NCBI GenBank assembly: GCA_025201805.1
Contig: MU619420.1
Location: 1-42,793, forward strand
Source: Parasitella parasitica
Taxonomy: Eukaryota; Mucoromycota; Mucoromycetes; Mucorales; Mucoraceae
DNA length: 42,793 bases
Direction: 5' to 3'
In this document: positions 10,412 to 22,655 of the stretch, in pieces
Layout: each line of letters opens with the position of its first letter
Position numbering within the stretch: position 1 is the stretch's first letter
Program-made: the position numbers and the translations under genes
Notes under the pieces: model-generated
The model's input: only the letters and a program-made list of their open reading frames with translations
What the model was told of the DNA's origin: nothing
Database searches by the model: none

Positions 10412-13400
10412 ATGGGTTCGTTTGCGTATGAGGAATACGGCTGTATTATCAGTATAGGTAAAAGCAAAGTGAGGTCACCGATCAAATAGAATACTGACAC
10501 CCAACACAAGATTTTGGCACTACCTTTTCGGGAAGTTGCTATGCCATTATTGATGATATTGAATCCACTGCAGAACTTAGCAACATCAAAAACGACACTA
10601 AATACATTCGAGCTGCGGATTTGTATGGATTCAAAATGTTTCTTGTATAGAGCAATGATTAAACTGGAAACTGTAGGGACCGAGAGATCATTGTGGATAT
10701 CAAAAACTGGCTCGAGAACAAGGGAACTAAAACGCCAACCGTCGTTGTTTACGACGAACACATGCATCTGTCTCACTGGGGAAAGGCGGCTACAAATCAC
10801 ATTGCCAAAAAGAAGAATGCAAACGATATTGTTCTGGAAAAGTTCAAGCTAAGACTGCCTAAATCAGTCTCTCAAAAGGGCGCTGTTCTCGTCTCAGGCA
10901 ACAGAGAGCAAGACGATGAAGAAACCAACATGAGAGCCACCATTGACTTTTTCCGTGTAATATACGACCATATCTTTAATCAAATCCATGCTCAGAGACC
11001 AGTCCAGACGGTTGAATTCTCCAAGGATGACATCCGCTTTGTTATTACAGTGCCTGCCATCTGGAACGACGTCGAACGCACCATCATGAGAAATGTCGCC
11101 ATAGCTGCTGGCCTCATCTCTGAAAATGACCACGAAAACAGGTTGATTATCATCAATGAATCACTGGCTGCCACTCTGTACTGTGAGCGTGAAAAGGCAG
11201 ACGAACTGTTGACAGAGGACGTAAACTACATCATTTGCGACGCTGGTGGAGGTACTGTCGATATTGCCTCTTTTGTTGCCACCAAGCCTGACCAAGAAAA
11301 CATGAGTTTTCCCAGATGTCAATTGACTGCTGATAGTGGTGAACGATGCGGATCTACTTATCTTGATGAACGAATGAGTGATTTAATAATGAGAGCCCTC
11401 TTCAGACCCGATCATGTCGAGTACACAGAAGAAGAAAAGAGAGAATACGGCAAGCACGGCTTTGAAACATACACAGCAAGAGAGAGAGAGAAACTTGAGG
11501 TGATAGTCGCTGATCTCTTGACACAGTTCAACGAAGTAGGCGGTAAAAAGGTAATTACTATTACGCACTTGCTTAGACGAAATATTAAGATGTCGTCGTA
11601 TAGTATGCCTTTCCAGCGCCTATTGAAGCCGAGGAAGAAGAGCGCGATGAGTATGCTGTACGAAGACGTGACAGAGATGACTCTTCCGACGAATCCTCTG
11701 ACGGAGAGTCCTCTGACGAAGAGTCCTCTGACGAAGAGTCCTCTGGCGAACCATCTTCTGAATTTTGTGAAGACCCTTATCCAGAGGATGGTAATGTTAC
11801 AAAATACGATAAAAGCAATATTGCTGTAACTGACTATGTGACAAAGCGACTTATATTAGAATTGCCGATGCATCGACTATCAACATGATTCAATACAAGC
11901 CCGTTAGTGAAGCATGGTATATCTCTGAGCAATACACATGCGTCGGGGCAATGTTACTTGTTGTGCCCTACAAGGTCATGGCCAAGAAGGTTTTTGATCC
12001 TATAGTCGATACAACCATCCACCTGCTTAAAAAGCAGATTAGAAAAATCAATAGTCCTGTTGTAGCCACGTTTCTTGTTGGAGGTTTCGGCCAAAATCCA
12101 TATCTGCAATATAGAATCAAAAACGAATTCAAGGTGGAAGAAAACGGCAAAATCGTAGGGTATAAGTGTGGCGAACTCCTCAAAGACGAAAAGGGAAATC
12201 TGGCGGCAATGAGAGGTGCTCTATACTATGGTCTGGATGGTAGCCGTAAACCAACTCAAACGGATATTATCAAAGCCGATTATTGCGACCAAAAGGATCC
12301 AGTAGGCACTAACCACAATGGTTTCATTGTTGAAAACTACGATACTTTGATCTGCTATGGTAATCTTACAAAATGTTGAACCAAATTCTTGACTAAAATA
12401 TCTTGTTGTAAACCAGATATCGGATATGACTTTACCTCTTGCTCCTATCTTGACTTGACAGATAAGAATAAACAAGCTCAAAACTTTGTGTTCATTGATA
12501 GATGGCCAGGAGCAAACAAAAAGCTGACTCGCATCCCCACTGCTTATGAGTCTTCAGAGAAATGGGGAGCTCAAGTCTCTGATTATACTGAAAAAAAGCC
12601 TGAAGAGCTTGTCATACCCAGCAAACTCATGTCCATTGTGAAAGGGGATTTCAGACGCTTCCTTGCCAACTTTATCAGAGCTATGCAAGATCATGTTTGT
12701 CAAGAATTTAAAAGACACGGCAGGTGCACTGATCCCAGTAGATTCAGATACTGTATTACCATGGAAAATAGCTACAGATTCTTCTTCCGTAAATCAGAGA
12801 TGCGCCGAGTTGCTATTGATGCTGGACTGATCGCTACAAAAGATAGCACAAAACGCCTGTTGCTTATCAAGCGAGAGGATGCTGCAGCGATGCATTTTGA
12901 GGATGAACACTTTAAAGCAGAAAGAAATGAGACAAAGGCCTTCAGCTCCAAATTCTTGCAAATTTTCTTCCGTCATGACACCTTTCATTTGTCATTGCAA
13001 GAAGCTACAAAACTGAGCGGCTACGGAGACAAAAGAGAGGCCATATTGAAATCAAAGACACAGACAAATAAAGGCCAAAGCGACAATGGCATTTTACATG
13101 GAAACATCAACATGGATGCCAACGGCGACATTCCACAGGAGAGCAACTCCACTAAAGACGAGTATTTTAGAAATGTTCGTGGTGTCAGATCTGCCATCAT
13201 TCCCTTCAACTTTGTTTCGAAACTCATTGAAAATTTAAAGAAATACATTGATAGAAACAATTGCATCAATTGCTCCAATTATTCAGTTTCCAAGGAACAC
13301 GAGAGCAACTATAATGCATACAGCCGGGAATTTAAGGAAGGCTTTCTTGGCTATATCAAGGTACTGTATACTACTAATAAATTTTTTATTTTCTCTCATC

Positions 13401-14547
13401 AATTCTTGTCTTTGCTAGACTGGTCTGGATTTTAGTAGTAACGAAGACATTCAACAAATCAGCATCAGAAAGGAAGGGTGCTGCGAAATATACGTCTCCG
13501 TGTATGATCTCTTGGAGCATGTATTTAGGCCTGCAATCAATGATCTCGTCTCTGACATCAGTCGTTATTCTACTCAAGTTGATATCATCAACTTCCGCCT
13601 CGATAAGATCTTCATGGTCGGGAAACTTGTCGAAGCAAAAAACGGAACCTACTCTTTCCTGGAAAGAATTATCACCAAAAGTATCTCCGAGGTAATGAAT
13701 ATTGGAAACGAGTTCATCATTACTTCAAATAAAATCAATGAACACAATCAAATTCTTGGCGCTCAAATCTACGCAAAAGACCCGGCTACATACACCGAAA
13801 GGATTGCAAGAAAAACCTATGTCGTTGGAATTGAGGCTTTCAAAACTCAAACTTTCGAAGATGAAATCTTAAAGAAAATTGAGCAGTTAAAGAAGGAAGA
13901 CGACAGTAAAGACAAGATATACGATTTGGAAGCCGAATATGCCTTGCGAGGACAAGAAAGAGTAGAGATATTCTACCAGCCTGAAAACAACCCATCCCTC
14001 AAAATAAAGAAAATGCCTGCAGATGCAACCTTGCTTGCTCCAAGAGGCAAAAAAGTTTTAGAAAAGGATCAAGTTGATGGCATTGAGAAGAAATTTTTTT
14101 CTAATGAAGAGTGTCTTGTGTATGCTAGTAAGTTAATGACGCTCATGTATTTATTAGGTGAAGCTAGGTCCTAACTGTTCCTTCCATCATCAAACAGGCA
14201 TCTATGTCACTGAAAAATACCATACCGACGAAGAATTGAAGAACTTGAACCTAGACGACTTTCAAAAAATCCATCGTTTTGAAATTTACATCAAAAAAGA
14301 CCCTGATGATCCTATGAATAACTTTGAGGACAACCGCCTCCATTTCTATGTTCGGATGATTCCTGATAACAACGAGGTCATCTTCGAAGCTAGCATTTGT
14401 TCTAGAATGGGGAAGAAGATCCCTGAATTCCGTTTCCGCGATGAAATTTTGGTTGCTCAAATCTATGATGATAATGATAGAATACCAAGATTCATCTCTC
14501 AATTAGGAGAATCATTAGAAGAAACTTCTGATGAACCTCAACATTAA
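10412..14547 (+). CDS. double Hsp70-like protein: one canonical plus one degenerate ATPase domain
   Basis: Eight exons (10412-10457, 10511-10622, 10677-11550, 11604-11790, 11847-12359, 12417-13360, 13419-14127, 14198-14547) encode 1244 aa. Domain A (about 12-575) has the Hsp70/actin ATPase signatures: phosphate-1 IDFGTTFSGS, phosphate-2 ICDAGGGTVDIA (about 239-250) and adenosine motif FLVGGFG (about 482), in the HSPA12-like arrangement. It also carries an acidic Ser/Asp/Glu insert (about 365-400). Domain B (about 576-1244) starts again with YDIGYDFTSCS and keeps the same order (RRVAIDAGLIATKD parallels RNVAIAAGLISEND; MVGKLVEAKNG parallels LVGGFGQNPYL). It lacks a DAGGGT-like phosphate-2 motif, so it is probably a pseudo-ATPase. 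A 57-nt phase-1 intron (12360-12416) joins A and B. Introns at 10623-10676 and 11791-11846 were chosen to keep frame. No separate start codon for B was found. Cytosolic chaperone-like role inferred; substrate unknown. Confidence 0.78.
11691..11750 (+). repeat. four 15-bp tandem units encoding an acidic Ser-rich tract
   Basis: Four near-identical 15-bp units in phase with the codons lie inside exon 4 of the Hsp70-like gene. Each encodes (E)SSD(E/G)-type pentapeptides rich in Ser, Asp and Glu. Such serines next to acidic residues are casein-kinase-2-like sites; that consequence is inferred. Confidence 0.85.
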
Positions 14548-15355
14548 AAAATATCCTTTCGCATTATTCATCATATCATAAGGCAATCATTTCAAAAAAA
14601 AAAAAAAAGAAAAAATGAACAAGAATTTTCATACAATAAGCACAAAGTTATTTTACAAAACATTTAGTAAAAGTGATAATAGAATTTCTTTACAAGATCA
14701 TGGCGCGAAAATGAGACTGAACAGCTTTACTTTGTGAAGCGAAACAAACCTACAGACCAGCTCATCTAACATGCATAATATTAAAAAGCCTTTGCAGTTG
14801 TTAAATAGAGGTAGATATATTAATTTTTTTCATATTCGAAGAGCTCAATATTTTATCAGCAATGATGGGTTCTGTTCTATTAAAAAGTAGCTTATTTTTT
14901 TTGGTTAAAATCGAGCTTCTACAAAATACTGGAGCGTCGATGCTTTATTTATGAAGCTTGTTGTCCTTACTTTATGCATCGCTTGTAGCTCTGCTGATCA
15001 ACCTCAATAGTATATTGTTGGATAAACTAGTTTTTTTTTTTTTTTTNNNNNNNNNNTCAAACCAAATGCTTACATTTATAATGCATTTAATTTTGTATAA
15101 GCCTGTGGGTTTTATTCATTGAGAAAGGCGCAATCAAGTCAATACAAATATGGTTGCAATTAACGAGATCTCGAGTGGGACGATGTGCAGATTCATAATT
15201 ATTAGGCCAACTGTTTCCATACCCATTCATATACACTTGATTTTACTCGTAGAAACTTTGAAAATCATGTAAATCAGTCGCTCATTAGTAACATGAGAAT
15301 ATATAATTATTGTATTGATAAAGTCGGAAACAGAACAATTTGAAAGCAAACAGAC
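14548..15355. other. intergenic region with assembly gap
   Basis: AT-rich spacer between two plus-strand genes. Ten N at 15047-15056 follow a run of T (15031-15046), indicating a scaffold gap at a homopolymer; the true gap length is unknown. I see no gene on either side of the gap within the spacer. Confidence 0.7.
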
Positions 15356-15457
15356 ATGGCACGTCAACCAATCAAGTGTACATCACAGAAGGTTTGTCTG
15401 TTTAAATTTTTTTTGTACGAGACAGTTTTATTTCAGTTAGTCTTTCCATACGCTACC

Positions 15458-16672
15458 ATGTCCACGAGGAGTAATAGCAGCAGCAGTATCAATCATACCA
15501 AAAGATCAGCACCTCTGATACCCAATATTGCATCTGTACAATTTTTAAGACAGTCAAGCTCTATGCTAGATTTGTAAATAACTCGTTAGCTATGTAAACA
15601 TGGCAACACTGTAACGACCTCATGTTTTTTTTTGTATAGACCTATAAGAACAACAGCAACAGCCATAATATATTATCACCGTTTTAATAAATTCATGAGC
15701 AGCAAAGAAAAAGTAATTAATGTGGATGGAACACTCACAGAAGAAGATGTTCTACATCAAAACGAAGAGGTAGATTATTCCTAAGAATCTTCAGGGATAT
15801 CGCCAACGTTTTAATTACTAAGTATTCCCATAGCTATTAACAACAACCTGTCTGCAATTAGCTTGTAAAGCAACAGAAGTGCCCAGAAAAGTTAGAGATA
15901 TCGTCAATGTGGGTCACAGGTACTGTGTATCATTTAACAATACGTATACATCTATATTGACCAAGATTATTAGGTATTATCATCCCAAGGGAACAACTCT
16001 GAATGTAGATGAAAACTATTTCAGGATGAGATCATCGTTGGTTACAAGCGAGCTTTTACTAGTCAGAGCATTGGGATTTGATTTAGAGGTGGAGCTACCG
16101 TTCGCATATTGTTTAAATGTACTACGAGGATTAGGGTCGATTCGATATTTTAGGGCAGATGAAACCAAGAAAACTAATAAAAGGCATCATTCTCACACTG
16201 CCCAACAAAAAGAAGTATGGAAAAAAATGGAAAATGGTATAGTCAACAATGTCATTCATATTGAACCTACAATAATGTATATTTCTTGGTAGATATGGAC
16301 CCTGAAATGAGTACCATTGCTAGATTAGCATGGATGTATGTATGGGATAGGTACGTTTTATTTATATATAAAAGATCGAAAGGCATTATATATTGGCAAC
16401 TAACTCGATCTATGCACAGTTTATGCTCGCCCAAGATTGCATCTACGCATTCTATTCCAGGCATCGGACTTGGATGTCTATATCTTGCACTACGAACTGC
16501 TGAGGTTGAAATGTCAATGTCAATGAGTGAATATGTCGACATGTGGGGTGCTTCTGAGAATATTTCAGTTCAAGCAGTGAGAGATGTAGTGACAGATTTA
16601 TTAGATTTTTACGATCACTTTCCTACTATAACACCACCAACTATAACTATAACAGCTGATTCTAATCAATAG
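15458..16672 (+). CDS. cyclin-Q-like cyclin (CDK10 partner family)
   Basis: Six exons from the ATG at 15458 (15458-15573, 15640-15769, 15834-15919, 15974-16236, 16293-16350, 16420-16672) encode 301 aa. The first cyclin box contains PIRTTATAIIYYHRF and LACKATEVPRKVRDIVNV. The stretch RDIVNVGHRYYHPKG, then LDVDENYF-like and LLLVRALGFDLEVELP, resembles human cyclin Q (TRDIINVSNRYFNPSG), more than cyclins L, T or K. The second box ends DVVTDLLDFYDHF. It should bind and activate a CDK10-type kinase in the nucleus. An in-frame upstream ATG at 15356 precedes a 45-nt intron-like segment (15392-15436), so a longer N terminus is possible. Intron 15920-15973 is 54 nt without a stop. The gene converges on the histone deacetylase, 71 bp apart. 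Confidence 0.8.
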
Positions 16673-16743
16673 AGATGATATTAAGCGATAACTATTATAT
16701 TTTTTATGAAAAAAAAAAAAAAGCAAGAGAAATGTTGGATAGA

Positions 16744-18565
16744 CTACAATACACCCATATTTTCCAATTTATGACGCTCTACATAAAACAATATGTAAAT
16801 ACATACACTTAGCCCATAAAAACCAATAAAATGTTGCCACTTACGAGTTTGTCTGGCGTCTACATCTTCAGCCTCACTGTCTTCGCCGTCGACATAATCA
16901 TCAATGTTGAAATCTCGAGGAACTTCTTGAGTTTGTACAGAGGGAGCAAATGGCATGCTTCTTAAATTGTCAACAATTTTCGAACTAGAGAGCCAAATCA
17001 ATATATAGCACTTTAGTCGGGAGACGAAGCAACTTACATGATGTGATCTAAATATTCACGAGTATTGTGGTTGCTCATGTTATTCGATGGTACCTCCAGC
17101 TTGTATTCAGGGCCGTAGTATTCAAAGTAGTTGTTATAAGGCAACTCTTCCTGTGTTAAATCCTCTCCTACTGCTAATCCGGTTTCAAAAGTCCACGTTC
17201 TTGCGACATTACGGATTGTATAACCACCGCCACCAACCATCATCATAGGTATATTGAAGGATTTGATAAATTCTACACACGAGGCATGTCCACGCATTGA
17301 CAAGTTGAAACAACCTAGACGATCGCCTGATAATGAATCACCACCACATTGAAGCACAACTGCTCCCGGTCTATACCAATCCATAATATGCTGGATTACA
17401 GGTTTAAATACGCTTTTGTAAGTCTCGTCGTCTATCCCATCTCTCAATGGCACATTAACTGCATAGCGTTTGCCACTTCCTAGTCCAGTATCCTTTGAAA
17501 ACCATTGCAATCAGTCGTCACAATACAAAACTTTTTGGCATTGAGATACACGTACTTTGATGTCGCCAGTGCCAGGGAAGAATTCACCAAATTTGTGGAA
17601 GGAGCATGTCATGACACGATCCGTTGTATAAAAAGCTTCCTCAACACCATCGCCATGATGAACATCGATGTCAACATATAATACACGCTGGTGATATCTA
17701 ACAGATACTCTATTTTTATCGCGCACAAGTCTGAAGAGAGTTCAACTTACCTTAGCAGTTCTAAAATTCCAAGGACAATGTCGTTTACATAACAGAAGCC
17801 AGATGCTTCGGTCTTTTTAGCGTGATGAAGACCACCGGACCAATTAATGGCAATGTCAGCCTCGCCGTTGAGTAATTTGTTAGCAGCACCTAATGAGAGA
17901 TCAGTAAAATCTACTAGCAAAGCATACGACAGTCTTTTTTGTTTTTTTACCAATGGACCCACCAGCAGAAATAGAACAGAATTCAAATAAGCCTTCAAAT
18001 ACAGGACAATCTTCGCCAACATTGACTGACGAAAAAGTTGTAAGCAACTATACGTTTGATCTGCATCCTTGGTATATCTTACATCGAGCAATTCCTTGTT
18101 CCAAACCACCATGCTGCATAGCCAGTGATTCCAAGTTGTCTGGTGTTACTGTTTGTAAAAAGTTGACATATTCATCTGAATGAAAACGGGTCATTTGGTA
18201 TGCAGTGCACCGAGTTGGTTTCTACATGTAGTTGGGGATTATTAAGAAGCTGGAGCACATGCTGCGATGCTTACCACAATATCCAGCTTTTTGTAGAGAC
18301 CATAATTGACAACCATGTTATGAACCATGTGCATACGCTTGGGTTTCATATAGTGACCTATTAGCCATGGTTAGAGCTATGCATGCTACTTTGAAATGTA
18401 GCCTTCCTCACCAGGTCCATAGTTGAAATTTCCAACATCGTCTAATGCAAAGAGCGTTGGATTAGAGGCAATTTACATTAGCGACAAATCAGCAATCAAC
18501 TTACGGTCATAAAAGTAAGATACTCTTTTCTTGGCACAACTGGCTAAACTGTAAGAATTGGACAT
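16744..18565 (-). CDS. RPD3: class I histone deacetylase (RPD3/HDAC1 type)
   Basis: Ten exons (18565-18505, 18441-18412, 18357-18275, 18221-18083, 18025-17951, 17889-17751, 17697-17556, 17492-17038, 16984-16845, 16778-16744) encode 432 aa. The catalytic core is complete: [43 protein letters not shown] (active-site His pair), [15 protein letters not shown] (zinc ligands Asp/His), GGDSL and [14 protein letters not shown] with the catalytic Tyr region. It removes acetyl groups from histone lysines in Sin3-type corepressor complexes. The C-terminal tail is short and acidic ([15 protein letters not shown]). All nine introns are 53-66 nt; several small exons (30, 35 nt) make automatic prediction error-prone. 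The last intron (66 nt, GTAAGT) was inferred; if retained, the frame stays open and ends at the same stop. Confidence 0.95.
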
Positions 18566-19848
18566 TTCGTTCTTCGTTCTAGGAAAGAGAGTTTTTCAAT
18601 GAAAGCAAAAGAATAAGGCAAGGAGGCGGAGAAGAAGAAGAAGCAAAGATTTAGCCATTACATCCAATCAAGCAGAAAAGTAGTGGGGACAAAGAGTCAC
18701 AGACGGCCGTATGCAGCTATGTACCCATTGAAAGAGATACAGGAACGCGTGTGGATCATCATCTTGTTTCGGACAAGCTTGGTTATATGTATAATATTCA
18801 TCAAGGCTACCATTCACCATGTTGCAGTGGATACTATATATCGAACAGCCGAGTAATTTTCATGATAGGTTGAAGGATAAATACTGTTTTTACTATGCAA
18901 TTCATTCAGCAGCAGCTAAGTTTTGAGATTTTCATATCGCATGAAAGCTCATTTTCTTTACGCCGTAGTTTCAACAACCAAAAAGAGATGTGATGGTTTT
19001 TTCCATGACAATGCATTAAATGCATTTATATCAGATAGCTCAGTATCGTCTCCCATTTTTCTTGACTTATTTGTAAAACTTTTCAACTGTTTTTATAACA
19101 TCCATCATCTACCAAGTACACTGTAAAAAGGCAGACTTAGTTTTTCCTATAGAAAAGAGTACTAATCCAGTGCAAAAAATATGCATTGAGTGCTTGGAAT
19201 TGATCGCTTAGCAACTTTAAAGAGTTTTCCAGAATTGAAGCGAACAACAAATCATTATAAATTACTCTCATAGCATTTTACTGACGTCGTGGTTTGATTG
19301 TTTTATTATCTTTCAAGTACTGCTCATAGCTCGTATATACTAAGAGAGGTTTTACAATTTTTTTTTATTTTTTTAATTGGAGTACAGTGGAATCCAGTCT
19401 ATTCTTAGCTCGCTATGGCCCTGATTTCACATGGCACTGTGTACCATATTCATGCTAGTCTTGAGAAATGACATGACAAGACCTAAATGCAGGCAAATTT
19501 GTCTGTAAAAACACCTCCTCTGGGAATGCTCTCGTCGCAGTAAAGCCTTTAATGGAGATATACAGGACACACTCGAAGAATACATTGTTTGGCTGAAACT
19601 TTTGACATCCTATGGCAAGTGTAAAAAAATGCACCAAATTCAAAAAAAAAAAAAGGAGATCATCGCAGAATCTAAACTGCTAAAGAAACTAATATATTCA
19701 ATTGATCTGTTGATCATACAATGATGGGTTGCATAAATAAGCAAGTTTTTTATTTTATATATAAACCGTTTTTAGAATAGCTTTTTTGCAAGGCCGTTTT
19801 TCTTGGTCAACTTGATTTATTCCACTCAATGGAAGAGCAGAATCAAAT

Positions 19849-20023
19849 CTTATCTGCTCTATACATATGACATAGCATTTAATTTTGTTTAGTGTTTGTG
19901 TATAGTGAAAGATCACACAAAACTCTATAAAGTGTTTGATCAAGCCAATCATAATAAACAGTGCTGTTACCTATCAATTTGCATGCCGCCTTATCAGTAT
20001 GTTCTACACATTTTGTCTTATCT
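19849..20023. promoter_or_regulatory. three GATA-factor (AreA/Nit2-type) sites
   Basis: CTTATCT at 19849-19855 and 20017-20023, and CTTATCA at 19990-19996. On the minus strand these read AGATAAG, AGATAAG and TGATAAG, all matching the HGATAR consensus of fungal nitrogen GATA activators. They lie 207-382 bp before the ammonium transporter start, a position that fits nitrogen-catabolite control. Binding is inferred, not shown. Confidence 0.5.
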
Positions 20024-20173
20024 CTTCAAGTCCATTTAATTAAATTGATAAAATGTTCTCTTGCTTCTTTTTTAAATAGTTTCGTTCTATTTCATTCGTA
20101 TATAATAGAGCAAATCAGTTCACCTTACCGATTTCGACCAACCAAGTACAAACATTGCATTTTGTGTATTATA

Positions 20174-20179
20174 TATAAA
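20174..20179 (+). promoter_or_regulatory. TATA box of the ammonium transporter
   Basis: TATAAA within ATATATAAAC, 52 bp before the ATG at 20231, a usual fungal core-promoter distance. Confidence 0.5.
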
Positions 20180-20230
20180 CAGCCTCGACAATTTGGCACT
20201 TCATTACCTTTTCTTTTCGCTTTATAAAAA

Positions 20231-22655
20231 ATGCCCGACAATTCCACATTAACTGGCGCTGATGCCTCACATACATCATTCACAATTGACACTGGTGATA
20301 CAGCCTGGGTCATGATTTGTGCCTGCCTAGTTTTCTTGATGGTAAGCTTTGCATAAGCCTGTCTCTGCAAACATCTTTCATACGAATCATTTTTCTCCAT
20401 CCTAGTCACCAGCGCTTGGCTTCTTTTATGCCGGCCTTGCTCGTGCAAAGAATGCACTGTCATTGATGTATCTAACGATTCTTTCGGTTGCCGTTGTTTC
20501 ATTTCAGGTGAGGTCCAAATCAAGACCACAGAGTACATGTAGCCTTAACAATTTACTCTTTCATTAGTGGTATCTGATTGGATACTCACTCACTTTCTCG
20601 GAAACCGGTAGCAAATTTATTGGCGATACTGGTAGTAACATAAAATAATGAAAACTTCACACAATGATAACCTTATCTGTTTGTGTAGCACATTTCCTAT
20701 TACGAGGTGTCGGCATGGAACCAGCAGTAGAAGGACAAACAATTCCTGCGTCTGCTTTTATGATTTTCCAAGCCATGTTTGCTGCTCTCACTCCAGGTAA
20801 AGCCGACATGTAAAATCGATATTCGGACAGCACACTAACCCGTGTATATTATAATCCATAATAGCTCTGGCTTTCGGATCGGCGGCTGAACGCATGTCGG
20901 TAAGATCTTGATTCTTGCTGTTCGTCACATGGCGTTGATTCATCCTAAACTTTCCATTTTAGCTTGGGCCAGCAATCTTGTTCATCTTTGTTTGGACAAC
21001 CCTAGTTTATGGTAAGATATTCACAACTTTACATAAATCGCAACTTTCACTGATGGCGAAATCTGATAGATGTCATTACCAATTGGGTTTGGGTACATAT
21101 ACACATATAATACGTAATTAAAACATCAAACAATATGCTAACGACATTTCAAAGGCTAGTAACGGCTGGCTCTTTCAAATGGGCATCATGGACTATGCTG
21201 GAGGTATTCCCGTTCATATATCCAGTGGTTTAGCAGCAGGTAAACAAAAGATAATCAATACGCCAATATGGATTCGTATCACTGATCATCTGTTTACTAC
21301 TTTATTTAGTTGCATATGCTATGGTCCTCGGAAAGCGTCGCGATTATAACGAAAATGCAAACACACCTCACAATGTCTCTTTTGTATTTCTCGGTCTCGC
21401 GCTCATGTGGTTTGGTAACAAATATTCTGCATCGTGTTACTACGGTCCCCCTCTGCTAACATTTTATTAATAGGTTGGTTCGCTTTTAATGCTGGAAGCG
21501 CTCTTGCTGCAAATGCCCGTAGCGTCAACTCTCTTGTCTGCACTCATCTTTCTGCTTGCACTGCTGCTGTTGTTTGGGTCCTGCTGGACTATATCCAAAC
21601 TCGTAAATGGAGTATCATTGGCTTGTGTACGGGTGCTGTCGCTGGCCTTGCAACAATAACCCCTGGATCGGGATTCGTATCAACCTCTAGTTCACTTGCA
21701 TTTGGTGCGATTGGGTCGTTTGTTTGTTACATTGCTATTCACTACAAACACAAGATGCGCATCGATGACTGTCTTGATGTGTTTGGTGGTAAGTTTCAAG
21801 ATATGCTGCCGCTATTTCACAATCTAATAGAGTTTCATTCTTCTCTTCGCAGTGCATTACGTCGGGGGCCTTGTCGGCTTGATTCTAACTGGTATCTTTG
21901 CACAAAAGAATATCATTGCCCTTGGATACCCAGCGGGAACTCCGGATACCGAGATTCCTTTGGGTGGTTGGTTGGATGGCAACTGGATGCAAGTTCCTGT
22001 TCAGCTTGCTGGCATCGCTGCTGTGTCTGGCTGGTCATTTGTTGTCACGTATGTGTTTCAGCGTCTATGCATATGCTAATATATACTGACAAATTATCTC
22101 AACACTAGCTATATCATATTGCTTGTCATCAACAAAATTCCTTTTCTTTACTTGCGTTTAGCGGATGAAGATGAAATCGTCGGCACTGATTGGGCTGAGA
22201 TGGGTGAACGTGCTTATGCCTATCTTCCTTTCGATGAAGAAATGAATACGCCTCCTCGTAGAAGCAACGAATCCGATGGCAACAGCGAAACCAATGATGA
22301 AAAGAAGAGTTCCCGTTTAAATCGAATCAAGAATCTGCTCATGGTCGATCGTTCTACTGTTATTAAGGGTGTCCCCGATCTTATTGAAGAGCCTGTGCTG
22401 GACTATGGTCAATCAAAGGATTTAGGCGCTTATCCTCTAGGCAAATCAGCAACTCGTGCTACTGGTGGCGATCTTCTACAAAAGGCATCTGCCAAGGTGA
22501 GAGAGGAGCGTCAAGAAAATGAATCTGTCAACTTTGAAGACCATCCCATGTCTGTACAAAATCATAGTAAAGATAGCGATGTCACTCAAGTTGCAAGCAC
22601 TAGCAATACTCCTGTCTCTGGTAGTAATAGCAACTCTGAAAAAATCAGAAGATAA
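20231..22655 (+). CDS. ammonium transporter (Amt/MEP family)
   Basis: Twelve exons (20231-20341, 20406-20507, 20568-20631, 20689-20796, 20865-20899, 20963-21011, 21070-21092, 21155-21239, 21310-21414, 21474-21788, 21853-22048, 22109-22655) encode 579 aa. The fold has about 11 membrane segments with an outside N terminus. Signatures are GDTAWVMICACLVFLMSPAL, GFFYAGLARAKNALS, and both pore histidines in GGIPVHISSGLAA and FGVHYVGGLVGL, as in MEP2-type carriers. It imports ammonium across the plasma membrane. The final exon encodes a cytosolic tail of about 165 residues, rich in Ser, Glu and Asn, longer than in yeast and possibly regulatory. Exons as short as 23 and 35 nt occur. Three upstream GATA sites suggest induction under nitrogen limitation. 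Confidence 0.95.

Larger units (their letters stand above)
18566..20230. other. intergenic region, divergent promoters of the deacetylase and ammonium transporter
   Basis: A 1.66-kb spacer. The left part should contain the deacetylase promoter, the right part the transporter promoter (GATA sites and TATA box listed separately). Short open frames between 18920 and 20230 are AT-rich and show no family features. Nothing else is identified. Confidence 0.5.

Noticed and set aside
10643..10676. A 32-nt intron (GTATAG...GTAG) in the Hsp70-like gene
   Set aside because: Shorter than any other intron seen here. The donor at 10623 gives a 54-nt intron in correct phase.
12360..12416. The stop codon at 12377-12379 as the end of a single-domain Hsp70 gene
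   Set aside because: The unspliced frame ends here, but a good GTAATC...ACCAG intron in matching phase joins the next frame at an Hsp70-like start (DIGYDF), and no promoter or start codon for a separate downstream gene is evident.
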